Below are positions 37,046 to 47,552 of a stretch of 64,000 nt of DNA, in pieces (positions within the stretch are counted from its first letter, which is position 1; each line of letters begins with the position of its first letter). The position numbers were made by a program, and so were the translations under genes. Under the pieces are notes generated by a model. That model did no database searches. It was not told the DNA's origin and worked only from the letters and a program-made list of their open reading frames with translations. The stretch lies in contig OZ037772.1 in the NCBI GenBank assembly GCA_964035545.1, positions 3,471,038-3,535,037 on the forward strand. The letters run 5' to 3'. This stretch comes from Bugula neritina (taxonomy: Eukaryota; Bryozoa; Gymnolaemata; Cheilostomatida; Bugulidae).

Positions 37046-37778
37046 GAGGCTGCCTGTACCCGTGGGGCCAGCCTGTACACTTCTTGCTCCAAGTCATGCG
37101 CCCTAGCTTCTACCTCACGTAGGTTACGGGCCCAGGGGGACGAGCGAGAGGAAGTTGGCTGCCTGTGTCGTTTCCGCTCTGAGGATGGAAGAGGAGGAGG
37201 GAGTGTATACGCATTTGTGTCTACTCTCTGTAGTACGACACGAGGAAAGGTATGCGGCATGCGTATAGGACTGTGAGGTGGAGAGTTAGCAGACTGTGTA
37301 GGTTTATCTGTGGCTCCAGAGATGATAGGTCGCGGGGAAGGGAAGCCTTGCTCCAGGCGAGATAGCCGAGCTGAGTCAGTGATGAGTGGTTTGATGGCGT
37401 TGAGAAAGGCAGGATATGATGATTCGTCTACTTCATAGACATGTCCTTGATAGCACTGCATAGTACGTTGGTGCCGCAGTAGGTAATCACGATTATAGCT
37501 ATATTCTCCGCAAGGGCAGAAAGTGGTGATGTAGTGCTGCGGCAAGTGCACCTTTAGTCTGCGGTGGGTTGTGAATCGCTGCTGGCAGAGGTTGCATTCA
37601 CGATTACTCTCACCTCCTTGATGGGTCCTGATTTCTCTCTCTGTGGCAGGGGTAATCCAGTTGGAGGTTGCTTCCAACTGGGGTGGTAGTTGCCTGGTGG
37701 TAGGAGTTGTTGGGGCCGGCTCTGGGTCCCATGCCATCTCTAGAGAAGGCATGTCCGTAGAGACGGGTGCGAGTGTGT

Positions 37779-38089
37779 CTACAAAAGTAGAATTATTGTT
37801 AGATCGCGGTGGATCTTTACAACATAATTCTAGTGACTGTCGACCGTTGCTAGCCTGAGAGTCACAGCTTTTGGAATGCACTCGAGGAACCGATGAATCA
37901 TGTGTGGACTGACCAAGAACAGTGTCTAGCTCCAGGTCTAACAGACCGTCGGCCATTACAGTGTCTTCATCGTCATTCACATGAAACGTGGTTCCCAGTA
38001 ATTCTGATTCAATCTGTTGAATTAGTTCAGAATTTACTGGCATCGAGCCCGTTTCCATGAATAGGAATACAAGACTTATACTGGCTTAC
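37779..38089 (-). other. Predicted intron joining pol to the zinc-finger ORF in element 3
   Basis: Donor CCCAG/GTAAGC at 38090/38089 and acceptor TTTTGTAG ending at 37779. pol contributes one base and the next exon two, giving an in-frame Asp codon, as in element 2. Unspliced RNA ends pol 12 bases into the intron (stop at 38076-38078). Confidence 0.65.
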
Positions 38090-41000
38090 CTGGGAACTCG
38101 GTATTAATGTCCATACTCAACGTTCTTGGTAAGGTTGGAGCTGGTTGTGGGATACGTCTGCCTTTGGCGATGTCAGCATAAGAAAAGGCTGAGCATCGTT
38201 TCTGAGGCACGAGGTCGGAACTATTTGCTTTACGCGCATTAATTCCTCCCACTATTCCGCCCTCGCAAAAGTTGATATTTGCGTGGGGTTCACAACTCCA
38301 ACATTTTATCGTACGGTTTTCCCCTAGACTTTCATATGCGCCGCTTCTAATGCAGTCACATATGAAGTCTTTCAAATACGGTGGGGGTTTCCTCGTACGC
38401 TGTCCCCTTTCCAGGGGGGGTGAAACGCTTGCCGGTTCGTTAGTAGGGGCCTCAAATGGCGTCTCTACTTCACCGTTAGTGGTCACCTCTTCTTGTTCTC
38501 CGGATGGAGCCCCTCCCTCCGTGGGGGTTTGCACTTCCGGAACCGGCTCGGTTTCTGGACGTGATGGAATTAGACTTGGCGGTGGCGGACACGCTTCTGT
38601 TGACAAAAGCTGCCGCTCCTCTCTCACCAAGTTTTCCTCCCGCGGTATGACCACTTCGTATTCAGGTCCATGCCGCCGTCGCCCGCGCGTCGTTGTCTGC
38701 CTCCTGGGCTCTAACAACGGGGGGGCTTCTCCCACTCCGTCAGGGCTAGCCCAATACGGTTTCAAGCGAGACTCATTCTGGATAGACACCTGTCCTGAGC
38801 GCTCAATCTTGTACGTATGATTGGGCATAGCCTCGACGACCACGTAGGGGCCTACGAACTTAGGCTTCAGCTTATCAGCCTGTCCGCGGCGCCTACGGTA
38901 ATTGACCATCCACACCTTATCTCCTCTTTGATAGAGGGGTGGTTCATCGGAATCTTCGTGCCGCACCTTCCACTGCTGTTGACGCAGTATCTCGTGTGCG
39001 GCCTTCATCCGTTCCACTAGTTCACTGGCATACTCGTGGACTGAGTTATCCTGCTCTGGAACGTGATAGGTGAGAATGTCAGGGACACGAGTCTCTCTCC
39101 CGAGCATCAAGAGGTTTGGGGTCTCACCAGTACTGGTGTGTGGGGTGCTACGGTATGCACGCATGACTTGCGGCAACACCGTATCCCATTCCTCTTGACC
39201 CCGTCCAAGGAGGAGACTCCGGAGCGCATCACCTAGCATCCGGTTGTTGCGCTCCACCACCCCGTTACCTTGAGGGTGGTAGGGGGTGGTCCTGCTCTGA
39301 TTTACTCCCCAGAGGTGGCAAAGGTCGCTCATCAGTTGAGACTAGAATTGAGCGCCTTGATCAGAGTGTATCTGTTCGGGAAGCCCAAAATAACAGAATA
39401 CATGTTGGTCTAGTGCCCTGGCCACTGTTGGGGCTGATGCATCTGGGATAGCCAGAGCATCCGCCCACCTAGTAAAGTGGTCGGTTAGTACTAGGATCCA
39501 ATTATTGCCTCTGGGGGTCAGGGGCATGGGTCCGACCAGGTCTACAGCGACTACTTGCCAGGGCCTACCAGCATATAGCCTCCGCCGTCCTGCTTCACCA
39601 GGGGGGCGGCTATGCTTACTGGCCTGGCAGATCTCACACTGTTTGACTCTGAGCCAGACGTCACGCTCCATCTGCGGCCAATACCACCGGAGTCGTAATT
39701 TGGATATCACTCGCTTGACCCCTGTGTGGGCCTGCTTGTGAGTATCCCAAATCAACTCACGGCGGATGGCTGTGGGGCAGACTACCCTCTTCCTTTCCGG
39801 GTGTCTGCCGCTGGCAGCTAGAGAGATGGTTAGCAACCCATCCTGCCCGATCCGCAGCGAGTCCCAACGCTGACAGTATAGCCGGAACTCGGCGCATCCC
39901 TGTCGTATGCGTTCCTCGCTGGGTCGTCGCCCTTCCCTTTTGGCCCGGTAGATGTCTGCCACGACTCCAGGCAGCTCTTCTTGGAGCTTCTTCAGCTCTC
40001 GAACATTACCGGCCAGTACAGGGTTGGCGCGGAGGTTTTGTACATCCTCCGGGGACTCATCAACTCTTTGCCTGAGTTGACCTTGATCCCAGTCAAACGG
40101 TGCTCCGTGATGAGCCAGCGTCTCCAACTCGCATCGTGGGGGACCTCCATCCCTCCTCTCGATGTTGAGACACTGTTTGCAACCTCCGTCAGGTCGGCGA
40201 CTCAACCCATCCGCATTGCTGTGTCTCTTGCCCGGTCGGTGTTCGATCCGGTACGAGAATTCAGCTAGGATTTCGAGCCACCGGGCGACCTGACTAGAGG
40301 GCTCTGCTCTCCTGCACAACCAGATCAGCGAGGCATGATCCGTACGCAGCCGGAACTTCCTGCCATATAGGTATGGTCTGAAGTGCTTCACTGACTTGAT
40401 TACTGCCAGCAGCTCCTTGCGGGTAGTGCAGTAATTTCGTTCAGCGGGAGAGAGAGACTTGCTGTAGTAGGCTACTACTACTTCTCGGCCTTCCTGCACT
40501 TGTGACAGCACAGCGCCAACATTCTGGTCACTGGCGTCCGTGTCTAGGATGTACTCCAGAGTGGGGTCTGGGTAGGCCAAGATGGGCGCCGTTAGGAGGC
40601 AGCCCTTGAGGCGGTCGAACGCTTCTTGTTCGACTGGAGTCCACTGCCACGTCACTCCCTTTGCGGTGAGCCGGTTCAACGGCTGGGCTATGCCCGCAAA
40701 GTCTGGTATGTATTGCCTGTAATACCCTACCAGCCCCAAGAAAGCCCGGAGTCCGGTCAAGTCTTGAGGGGTGACCCAGTCTTCTACTGCCCGTACCTTT
40801 TCGGGATCCGTTGCCACGCCGTTCCGACCGACAACGTGCCCCAGGTACTTGACCTCCGGCTGCAACAGAGCGCACTTGGAAGGTTTGAGCTTATGACCGG
40901 CACCTCGGAGTCTCTCGAAAACCTCCTGCAGACGACTGACATGTGTCTCGAAGTCTGGAGAGATTACGATGACATCATCGAGGTAGACCAGCAGTGTCTT

Positions 41001-42704
41001 CCAATGGAGTCCGCTAAGGACTTGTTCCATCAGCCTCTGGAAGGTGGCTGGGGCGGAGGTTAACCCGAAGGGCAGCACCTTCCACTTCCACAAACCGTCC
41101 CGTGTGATAAACGCCGCTTTCTCTTGGGCGTCGGGACTCAGAGGAACCTGCCAATAGCCGCTTAGCAAGTCTAACGTACTGAAGTACTTGCTGCCGGCTA
41201 GGGCGTCCAATGACTCGTCAATACGAGGTAGAGGGTAGGCGTCCTGTATGGTTACGCTATTGAGTTTGCGGTAGTCCACACAGAACCGCCAACTGCCGTC
41301 TTTCTTCCGGACCAGTACGACTGGCGAGCTCCACGCACTATGGGCGGGCTCTATCAGTCCCCGGTCCAGAAGATCCCGTACTTGTCGGCTAACCTCCTTC
41401 TCTTTCTCCGGCCCCAGCCTGCGCGTGGGCTGCCGGACAGGGACTGTCCCTGCAGTCAGCGGTATTTCGTGTCTGACAATTCCAGTCAGTCCCACGTCAT
41501 TCTCTCCGCTGCTGAACACATCACCGTAGTCGCGTAGTAACTTGGCCATAGCTTGGCGTTCTCTGTTACTCGCGCAGCCGCCACTGGCTGTTTCGTATAA
41601 CTCCCGGAGATGTGTTGGGACTGCCCCTCGTCCCTGAATAGGGTGTCGAGGGGGTGCCTCCGTCGCGTCACCCAGCGACGGGCCCACGTCCTCTTCCTGG
41701 ACGGAATGGAACCGGCCCAGCATTGACCCAGCTGGGAGCTCAATGGGCTCGGTAAAGGGGTTGACGCACTGCACTAAGACCTCCCCTCGCTCAGTTAGTC
41801 GGTTTAAACTACTGGCGAGTTGGATCTTTTCGTGCGCGCTTTCAACGACCCCGAGCCTGGCTATCCGGTTGCTGTTCACTCGGCAGTGGATAGTAGCTCT
41901 GGAGCGTCCGGGTACGGTGCAGTTCCGAACTACCTGAACACCGCCCACCAGGGGACGCCCAAACTTATCCACACAGGCGAGTTCTCGCCCGCCCATCAGC
42001 ACCACCGACTTACTGAAATCTATTCGGCACTGGTGCTGCTTCAAGAAGGGCATTCCGAGGATAGCATCTTCTTCCAGTTGACCTATGATAAAGGTCTCCT
42101 GTACAGCCTGATCTCGGACACGCCCAGGGAGCTCGATAATACCATAAAAGGGGATACATGACCCGTCTGCCAGGGTGCCATGTTCTCCAGTATACGGTCG
42201 TACTCTATCCCTGTCCCGGCGGGGCAGTGCCTCAAAGACTCTACGACTGAGAAGGTTGGTAGTACAACCGGAGTCGAGCAGGAAAGTGACGGCATTGCCG
42301 GCCACCTTTCCGGGTAGGAAATAGCTCTCTCCATGTGGTTGTACTTTCACCCCCCCCCCCGCATGTGCTGTCCTGGTTTGACAGGACGGCGGGGGTTTCA
42401 CCCGTGGTTTACGGGGCTTCCGGCGGCGAGATTTGTGCCGGCGGGGTTTGGGCCTCTCCACTGGGCCTTCTGGCTCCATTTCAGTGGCGGGCTCCTCTTC
42501 CCGAGGTAACCGGTGAAACCCGTTAGCGAGTGGCAGGGAGAAGGTACTGGGCCGTTGTGCGGGCCTACTAGTCCTGCGTGGTACCTGCCACTCGGGTGGA
42601 ATGTTCCGCCGTGTCCGTACGGACAGACGACGGCGCGTTCCACCATACTCCTTTAGTTGAGGCCCGCGGGGAGGGAGTGTGTCCGCGGGCCGTGACAGTT
42701 TAAC
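38076..42704 (-). pseudogene. pol: pol polyprotein of element 3 (one nonsense codon)
   Basis: Open in the -1 frame from the slip site at 42704. From the first ATG (42479): basic linker, protease DSG at residues 69-71, RT with intact YLDDVIV, RNase H (TDAS), and an integrase with the HHCC region, VAVDLVGP and HSDQGAQF. There TAG at 39342-39344 interrupts the frame, two codons after that motif. The rest (VVERNN for the catalytic Glu, GPY/F domain, a disordered tail with paired Cys and FSYADIAKGRR) is open from there to 38076. Apart from this stop the protein looks intact, and this is the best preserved copy in the window. Confidence 0.93.
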
Positions 42705-43519
42705 GCCCCCTGGTATTGGGGTCGTCCTTTCTGTCCCTGGTCCTGATCAGCGCTACTCCAGCCCTGCCCCACAGATGTTGGGGGCATCCGCAAGGCCTGA
42801 CCGGGGCCAGCACCGGCCAGAATGGTTACCAATTGTCCCAGCATCTCTACCATGCGGTCCACTTCGGCTTCCAGCGGGAGGGCTTCGGAGCCTGTCGTAG
42901 CCCTGGCAGCGCTGACTCCAACTACTGGGGGGTTCCTTTGTGCTCGATGCATTTGGGTAGCCAACAGGTAAGCTTCTCCAGCCTTCAGGTCATCCTCTAT
43001 TCTGGTTATCCCTTTAGCTCGTAGGTGATGGTCTAGGCCCAGGTCGTTTAGGGACTGGACAAAGGCGTCATAGGTGTAACGCTCTTGGTGTTGTGCTGGC
43101 AGATCGCTATATGCAATCTGCGCCAGCTTCTTCACCGTCGCGGCATGTTCTTGCAGCGAGGTCCGCGGGGTGCGGCACAATCTCTCCAGCTTGGTCCTAG
43201 CGTCTATGACGGAGGTGCCAAAACGGGCCCGCAGCGCAGCCAGTATGCCGTCTACGTCCGTTCCCACTCCGTACGGCTTGGCTTGCTCCGTCACCGCCCT
43301 CCGCAATTGGATAAGGGCCACTCTATGCGGCCATTGAGCAACTTCCATTACCTCTCTAAATTCTTGTATAAATTGTTCGACATCTTCCGACCCAGTAAAG
43401 GTGGGAGCTTTCAAGTAATGTCTATAAGCTTCTTCTCCTTCACGATTCACAGGATTAACAGCATTTCTACGCTCACCTTCTACTGGGGGTGGTTGCATTC
43501 TAGCATTTTCAGTCTCCAT
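42653..43519 (-). CDS. gag: gag protein of element 3 (no CCHC knuckle)
   Basis: 288 residues. The capsid-like part resembles gag of element 2 (FTGSEDVEQFIQEFREVM, QAKPYGVGTD, AHATVKKLAQIAYSDLP-like). The region where element 2 has the zinc knuckle is replaced by a Gln/Gly-rich stretch (SADQDQGQKGRPQYQG), so the knuckle appears to have been deleted or lost. The frame ends at 42653, shortly after the frameshift signal. Confidence 0.88.
   Translation of the reverse strand: METENARMQPPPVEGERRNAVNPVNREGEEAYRHYLKAPTFTGSEDVEQFIQEFREVMEVAQWPHRVALIQLRRAVTEQAKPYGVGTDVDGILAALRARFGTSVIDARTKLERLCRTPRTSLQEHAATVKKLAQIAYSDLPAQHQERYTYDAFVQSLNDLGLDHHLRAKGITRIEDDLKAGEAYLLATQMHRAQRNPPVVGVSAARATTGSEALPLEAEVDRMVEMLGQLVTILAGAGPGQALRMPPTSVGQGWSSADQDQGQKGRPQYQGALNCHGPRTHSLPAGLN
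42661..42704 (-). promoter_or_regulatory. Candidate -1 ribosomal frameshift signal (gag-pol) in element 3
   Basis: GTTAAAC at 42704-42698, a 6-nt spacer, then a perfect 9-bp GC stem (42691-42683 with 42669-42661) and a 13-nt loop. The pol frame is open from the slip site to the protease. The heptamer is identical to that of element 2, while the loop and spacer differ. Confidence 0.78.
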
Positions 43520-43533
43520 CTTTGATATACACT

Positions 43534-43551
43534 ATCCCACTGCTGCCACCA
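43534..43551 (-). other. Primer-binding site of element 3, tRNA-Leu type
   Basis: Same place as in element 2, one base from the LTR, with a single difference (CTGC for CCGC on the + strand). Confidence 0.8.
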
Positions 43552-43552
43552 C

Positions 43553-43857
43553 TGTTATAGTTTTCAGATTTAGGGTTGATGTGCCACCAAGAGAGTCTAT
43601 TTAACACTAGAGAAACTTCACCAGTTAAGTCGAGTAGATATCGTTATATTTAATGCAAGAATACATAATAAAAATCCAATGTACAACAGTAATGATACGC
43701 ACGTCTATTTAGTTTACAGCACTATCCTCAACTGAGCTAGTAGCGCGAAGCGGCTACTATTACTAATAATACAGCTTGGCTAATTGGCTAATACATTGTT
43801 CCGGGTCAATACGCAACCTCGCGTATTGTGCTGCTGGTAGCTCCACGAGCCACCACA
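43553..43857 (-). repeat. 5' LTR of element 3
   Basis: 305 bp, one visible difference from the 3' LTR. Confidence 0.95.
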
Positions 43858-43945
43858 ATATACTGCAACCTAAAGTTATATCATATGACTTGACTATCTC
43901 TACTAGAGTTAGGGTGGGTCACCTGACAGCCCACACATATCTACA
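43858..43945. repeat. Dispersed repeat, copy B, right part
   Basis: Resumes the repeat after the element 3 target duplication; it matches the middle of copies A and C (GACTTGACTATCTCTACTAG). Confidence 0.88.
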
Positions 43946-45000
43946 CTGGTGTCAGGTGATAATGGTACAATTGGCAAAATAGGTAAAACTATATAGCACA
44001 TTTTCAATATTAAGGTTTGAGGCAGGTTAAGTAGTTAAAAAGGAGTTAAGGTTTGAGAATGAAGTTCTTAGTTTGGGGTTTGGGTTTTGAGTTTGTGGTT
44101 TACCCTCCTAATTACGCTTAACGTACTGTACGCCATAACAGCAAATTTCAGCCATTCCTGGTATAAGTTGCAGCGTTAATCAAGTACTGCTTGGCTCAAA
44201 AAATCACACCAGGCAGAGTTGATATGGTACTATAAAATTTAAAAAGTCCTTTCCGCTGGTTTATTTTAATCGCTTATTGTTGATTTAATTTAATAAATTC
44301 AAAAGTTTCAAAGGATTAAAATATCTTTTTCCCCTTGCTTGAATTATATTCAGCTTAAAAATGTAGATTTCACTAATTACTAAAGTAAGCAAACCAACAA
44401 TGTAAAAGTTAATTGGACAGCTTAAATATTTTTATTATTCAAATTAGTTTGCACAATTATATATTTAATGGACACATATATTTAAAGGAGAGGTTTCTTT
44501 TTTTAAATGCTTTTATCTAGTCAATAACATTAATATCTCATTTTTTGAAAATAATTTTGCAATAATTTGTAAATAACATTCAAAGGAGTACAAGTAACCG
44601 CAGACAAGAATTAGCCTTATTATGATTGGTCATAGCTCAACGTCATGCGTTGTACTTTTCTCAGTGTGTGACGCATGTTGACCAAACGTAACAGCAGGGC
44701 AATTTTATTTTTACCGTAAGGTAAATGTGAATAAGGGGTTAGAGTTGAGGGTTTGATTTTGGAGTTTAAGAAAACTTATAAACACCAGTAAGCCATTTTT
44801 TCCTGCTAGGCTTTTTCCATTTGTGCCCTTGATACCAGAACCATTATTACCTGCGTGCCATTCTACCTGCGTGCCATTTTATTTGTGCTATTTTATACCT
44901 GTGCCATTTTACCTGTGCCATTATTACTTGTGCCATTATTACCTGTGCCATTTTCCCTCTGCCATTATTACCTAAAATCAACTACACTACATCACATGCT
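43946..45000. other. AT-rich stretch with a short tandem repeat, no gene seen
   Basis: 44850-44990 consists of degenerate units of ACCTGTGCCATTATT. The rest is AT-rich without exon-like segments. Confidence 0.6.
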
Positions 45001-45375
45001 GTAGGAACACTATGGCACTCTAATTGCAAAAATTGTTATCTAAAGTTTGTTACTTCAAGTACTATACAAATATTATTAGTAACTTGACATTTCTTATCCC
45101 TAAGGGGTGTTTAATATAAATATAATACTTGAGATAAACATTCTCATGTGATATAATGTAACCTGAAGTTATATCACATGACTTGACTATTTCTACTAGA
45201 GTTAGGGTGGGTCACCCCACAGCCCACACATACAACTAAACTATACACCACATGCTGTAGGAACACTGGCACAGCTGAGGCTAGGCTGACTAATAGGTAT
45301 GGAATAGTTGACCCAGCAGTTATATACTTTGTTATAGAAACTCTAACTTTCTAGTATTAGAATATAAATAATTCT
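45000..45375. repeat. Dispersed repeat, copy C
   Basis: Matches copies A and B from TGTTATCTAAAGTTTGTTAC to TTGTTATAGAAACTC. It is uninterrupted at the point where element 3 entered copy B. Confidence 0.85.
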
Positions 45376-45900
45376 CTAAAGAGTTGGTATATCAGAAAGA
45401 GAGTCACTCAACACCAATTAACTTGGTTGTCTCAATCAGAGCTGGTTTCTGTGTATTTCAGTTTGTTTTAAAGGTTCTCTGAAGCTTCCCCAGTCTTTAT
45501 GAGCTCTCTTTAAATATATACAATAGTTTTAATACAATACAAAGACAATTATTGTTAACACATGTCAAGTAATAGAACAGGAATAAGGCCTCTCTGGTAG
45601 TTATTTGAATATCTACTTAAGAAGTATAACTAAATATACAATAATAACTACATATTTAGAAACATGCAGAATATTATACTAGAAGAAATCTCTTGTAACA
45701 AAGTATTGTTACATAACTGGAAGATAGAGAAACTATATTTCTCAATTCAGAACATAATCTGCAATCAGCATTCAGTACTGAAATTAAGCAAAAGCAATGA
45801 GAGTTGTTATAATTATGAATATAATAATATCATGATGTAAATAATGTAAATAATGTAAATAATATTATTATACTTATATAACAAAAATATGTCATTGCAG

Positions 45901-46040
45901 TTACCTAAGCCAAGCGTAACTGGTTATTGTATGTCACTTGACTCAACAGATACACGCCCCTTCTGCTGTAACATTATAACGTCATTGTACACAGTCATAC
46001 ACACGTTGACTGAAGAGGGCTACACATTGATAATTCGGAG
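45901..46040 (+). CDS. Isolated exon-like segment, no family recognised
   Basis: Open 140-base stretch with acceptor CATTGCAG and donor CGGAG/GTTAGT; the peptide includes PSVTGYCMSLDSTD. No neighbouring exon was identified, so it may be a chance frame. Confidence 0.25.
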
Positions 46041-47552
46041 GTTAGTAAAACATTTAATGATTTATAGACTTAGTTTAGCAATAGTATGCAATCAGTAGAA
46101 GTATTACATTTACTACATTACTATAACTATTAGTATTAGATTTAGTGTTGCAAATAGTTTTAATACCACATCCGCTACCATCATCATCAAATTTGTTTAT
46201 AATGATAATATTAACAAGTTATACCTATGGCTATACTAATACTTATACTTATAGTTATAGTTATAGTAAGTTTATTATAACCAGTGAGTCACTTATTTTT
46301 ACTTTGTGAATTTATGATTGTAACACTGAATAAAATTATCATCAATGTGATTATAATAATAATTGAAATTTTTTTAATTCGTGTTACACTTACTCAATTT
46401 GAATATCAGAATATTTTACCACTGGCATTAGCCAGTTTTTAATCACAATGCATAGTCACTGTAGTGATCACTGCATGTGATACATTGTTATGCCCTGCGC
46501 ATTTCAATGCACTGCCCTTCTGTATTCATTGTGAATAGCATAATTATTTGGCTTATATTATTTTACAAACAAACTGCAGTATACTGCTCCGATTTATATA
46601 ACAACACTTGCTACTATCTTTACCTCTCAATTTCTGTCATTTAAAAACTGAAGTATTTACATAAAAGGTGGTGAAGTTAATGGTAAGTAATTGGAATTCG
46701 ACTACTCCATAAATTACTGAGAATATAAGGTTAGCCACATTTGAATGATGTACCATTGTTGTAAACATAAAATATGAGGTTAGTGTTATTAAATCATTTG
46801 CTAGACCCCCTGAGAGTGTAGAATAAATAATTTGCCAGAGATGAGTGTAGAAGCTGCCTACTCATGAAACAACTACACCTGACCTAACAGAAGCACAAAC
46901 TTGTTAAATTAGTGTGTTTCACACCACCATAGTTTCTATTAGATGATTAGAATAGCAAACTAGCAGTTGATGGCATTTTTCCTGACTTATGGAAGGGTGA
47001 CTCTAAGTAACATATTGGCCAATGCATCACCAACACTGCAGAAATGTTAAAATAAGTTTTGTCATTTAGATTATCAATGAAACAAGATATTTTCAACACC
47101 CAGCACAAAATATTTCATGAAACTATGTTTTCTCACACTGCTATGTTCCCCCTGTTTAGTTTCTCACTCATGCTATACACTCCTTGCTATGGAATAGTTC
47201 AAAGTACACCCTGGGAAGGAACAAAGTCTATCCTATGCTCAGTTGTAGACTCTGTCCCAGTAATGTGTCAAAATAATCAGTTAGAAACAGATTATTATTG
47301 AGAGTTCATGAAGTCTCCAGCTTACATAAGGAGCTGAGCCCAATTGTGCTGTTTGTTTATAAAATTACTCTGTAGCTCACTGGTATTCATGTTTCACTTC
47401 TCCTCTACATATTGATGGTCTGGTTATGACTTAGAACTTATTGGTCAGTCATTGGTTTGGAAGGTGAAGGACAAACCTTCACAGATGTAGTGTAGAATAT
47501 TATGCTAAGAGTATGTGTATCTTTTACAGGATTTCCTTAGCAAATACCCAAG

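Larger units (their letters stand above)
34449..37778 (-). pseudogene. 3' zinc-finger ORF of element 3 (interrupted by insertion)
   Basis: The frame opens at an ATG at 38058 or, through the predicted splice, at 37778. It encodes a C2H2 finger with the same spacing as element 2 (C-x2-C-x12-H-x3-H, CNLC...H...H), then CPCG with C-x-C-x12-H-x5-C, a YPAFLNAIKPL block, a Ser/Pro-rich linker, and a coiled-coil-like end (REVEARAHDLEQEVYRLAP). The long-TIR element interrupts it after 37046; the remaining codons (SELKYLQESIKRMKRAARS) and stop are at 34449-34507. Sequence around the fingers is conserved against element 2 while the flanks are not, as expected for a selected protein. Confidence 0.8.
33875..43857 (-). 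mobile_element. Complete Ty3/gypsy LTR retrotransposon, element 3
   Basis: 9983 bp on the - strand, including a 2538-bp nested insertion. LTRs at 33875-34179 and 43553-43857 (305 bp) differ at one site that I can see (A at 33977, G at 43655). The target duplication is ATAT (33871-33874 and 43858-43861). Its LTRs are related to those of element 2, with the same layout: tRNA-Leu primer site, gag, -1 pol, predicted 3' intron, zinc-finger ORF, polypurine tract. It sits in one copy of a dispersed repeat, so the empty site can be read from copies A and C. Confidence 0.95.
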
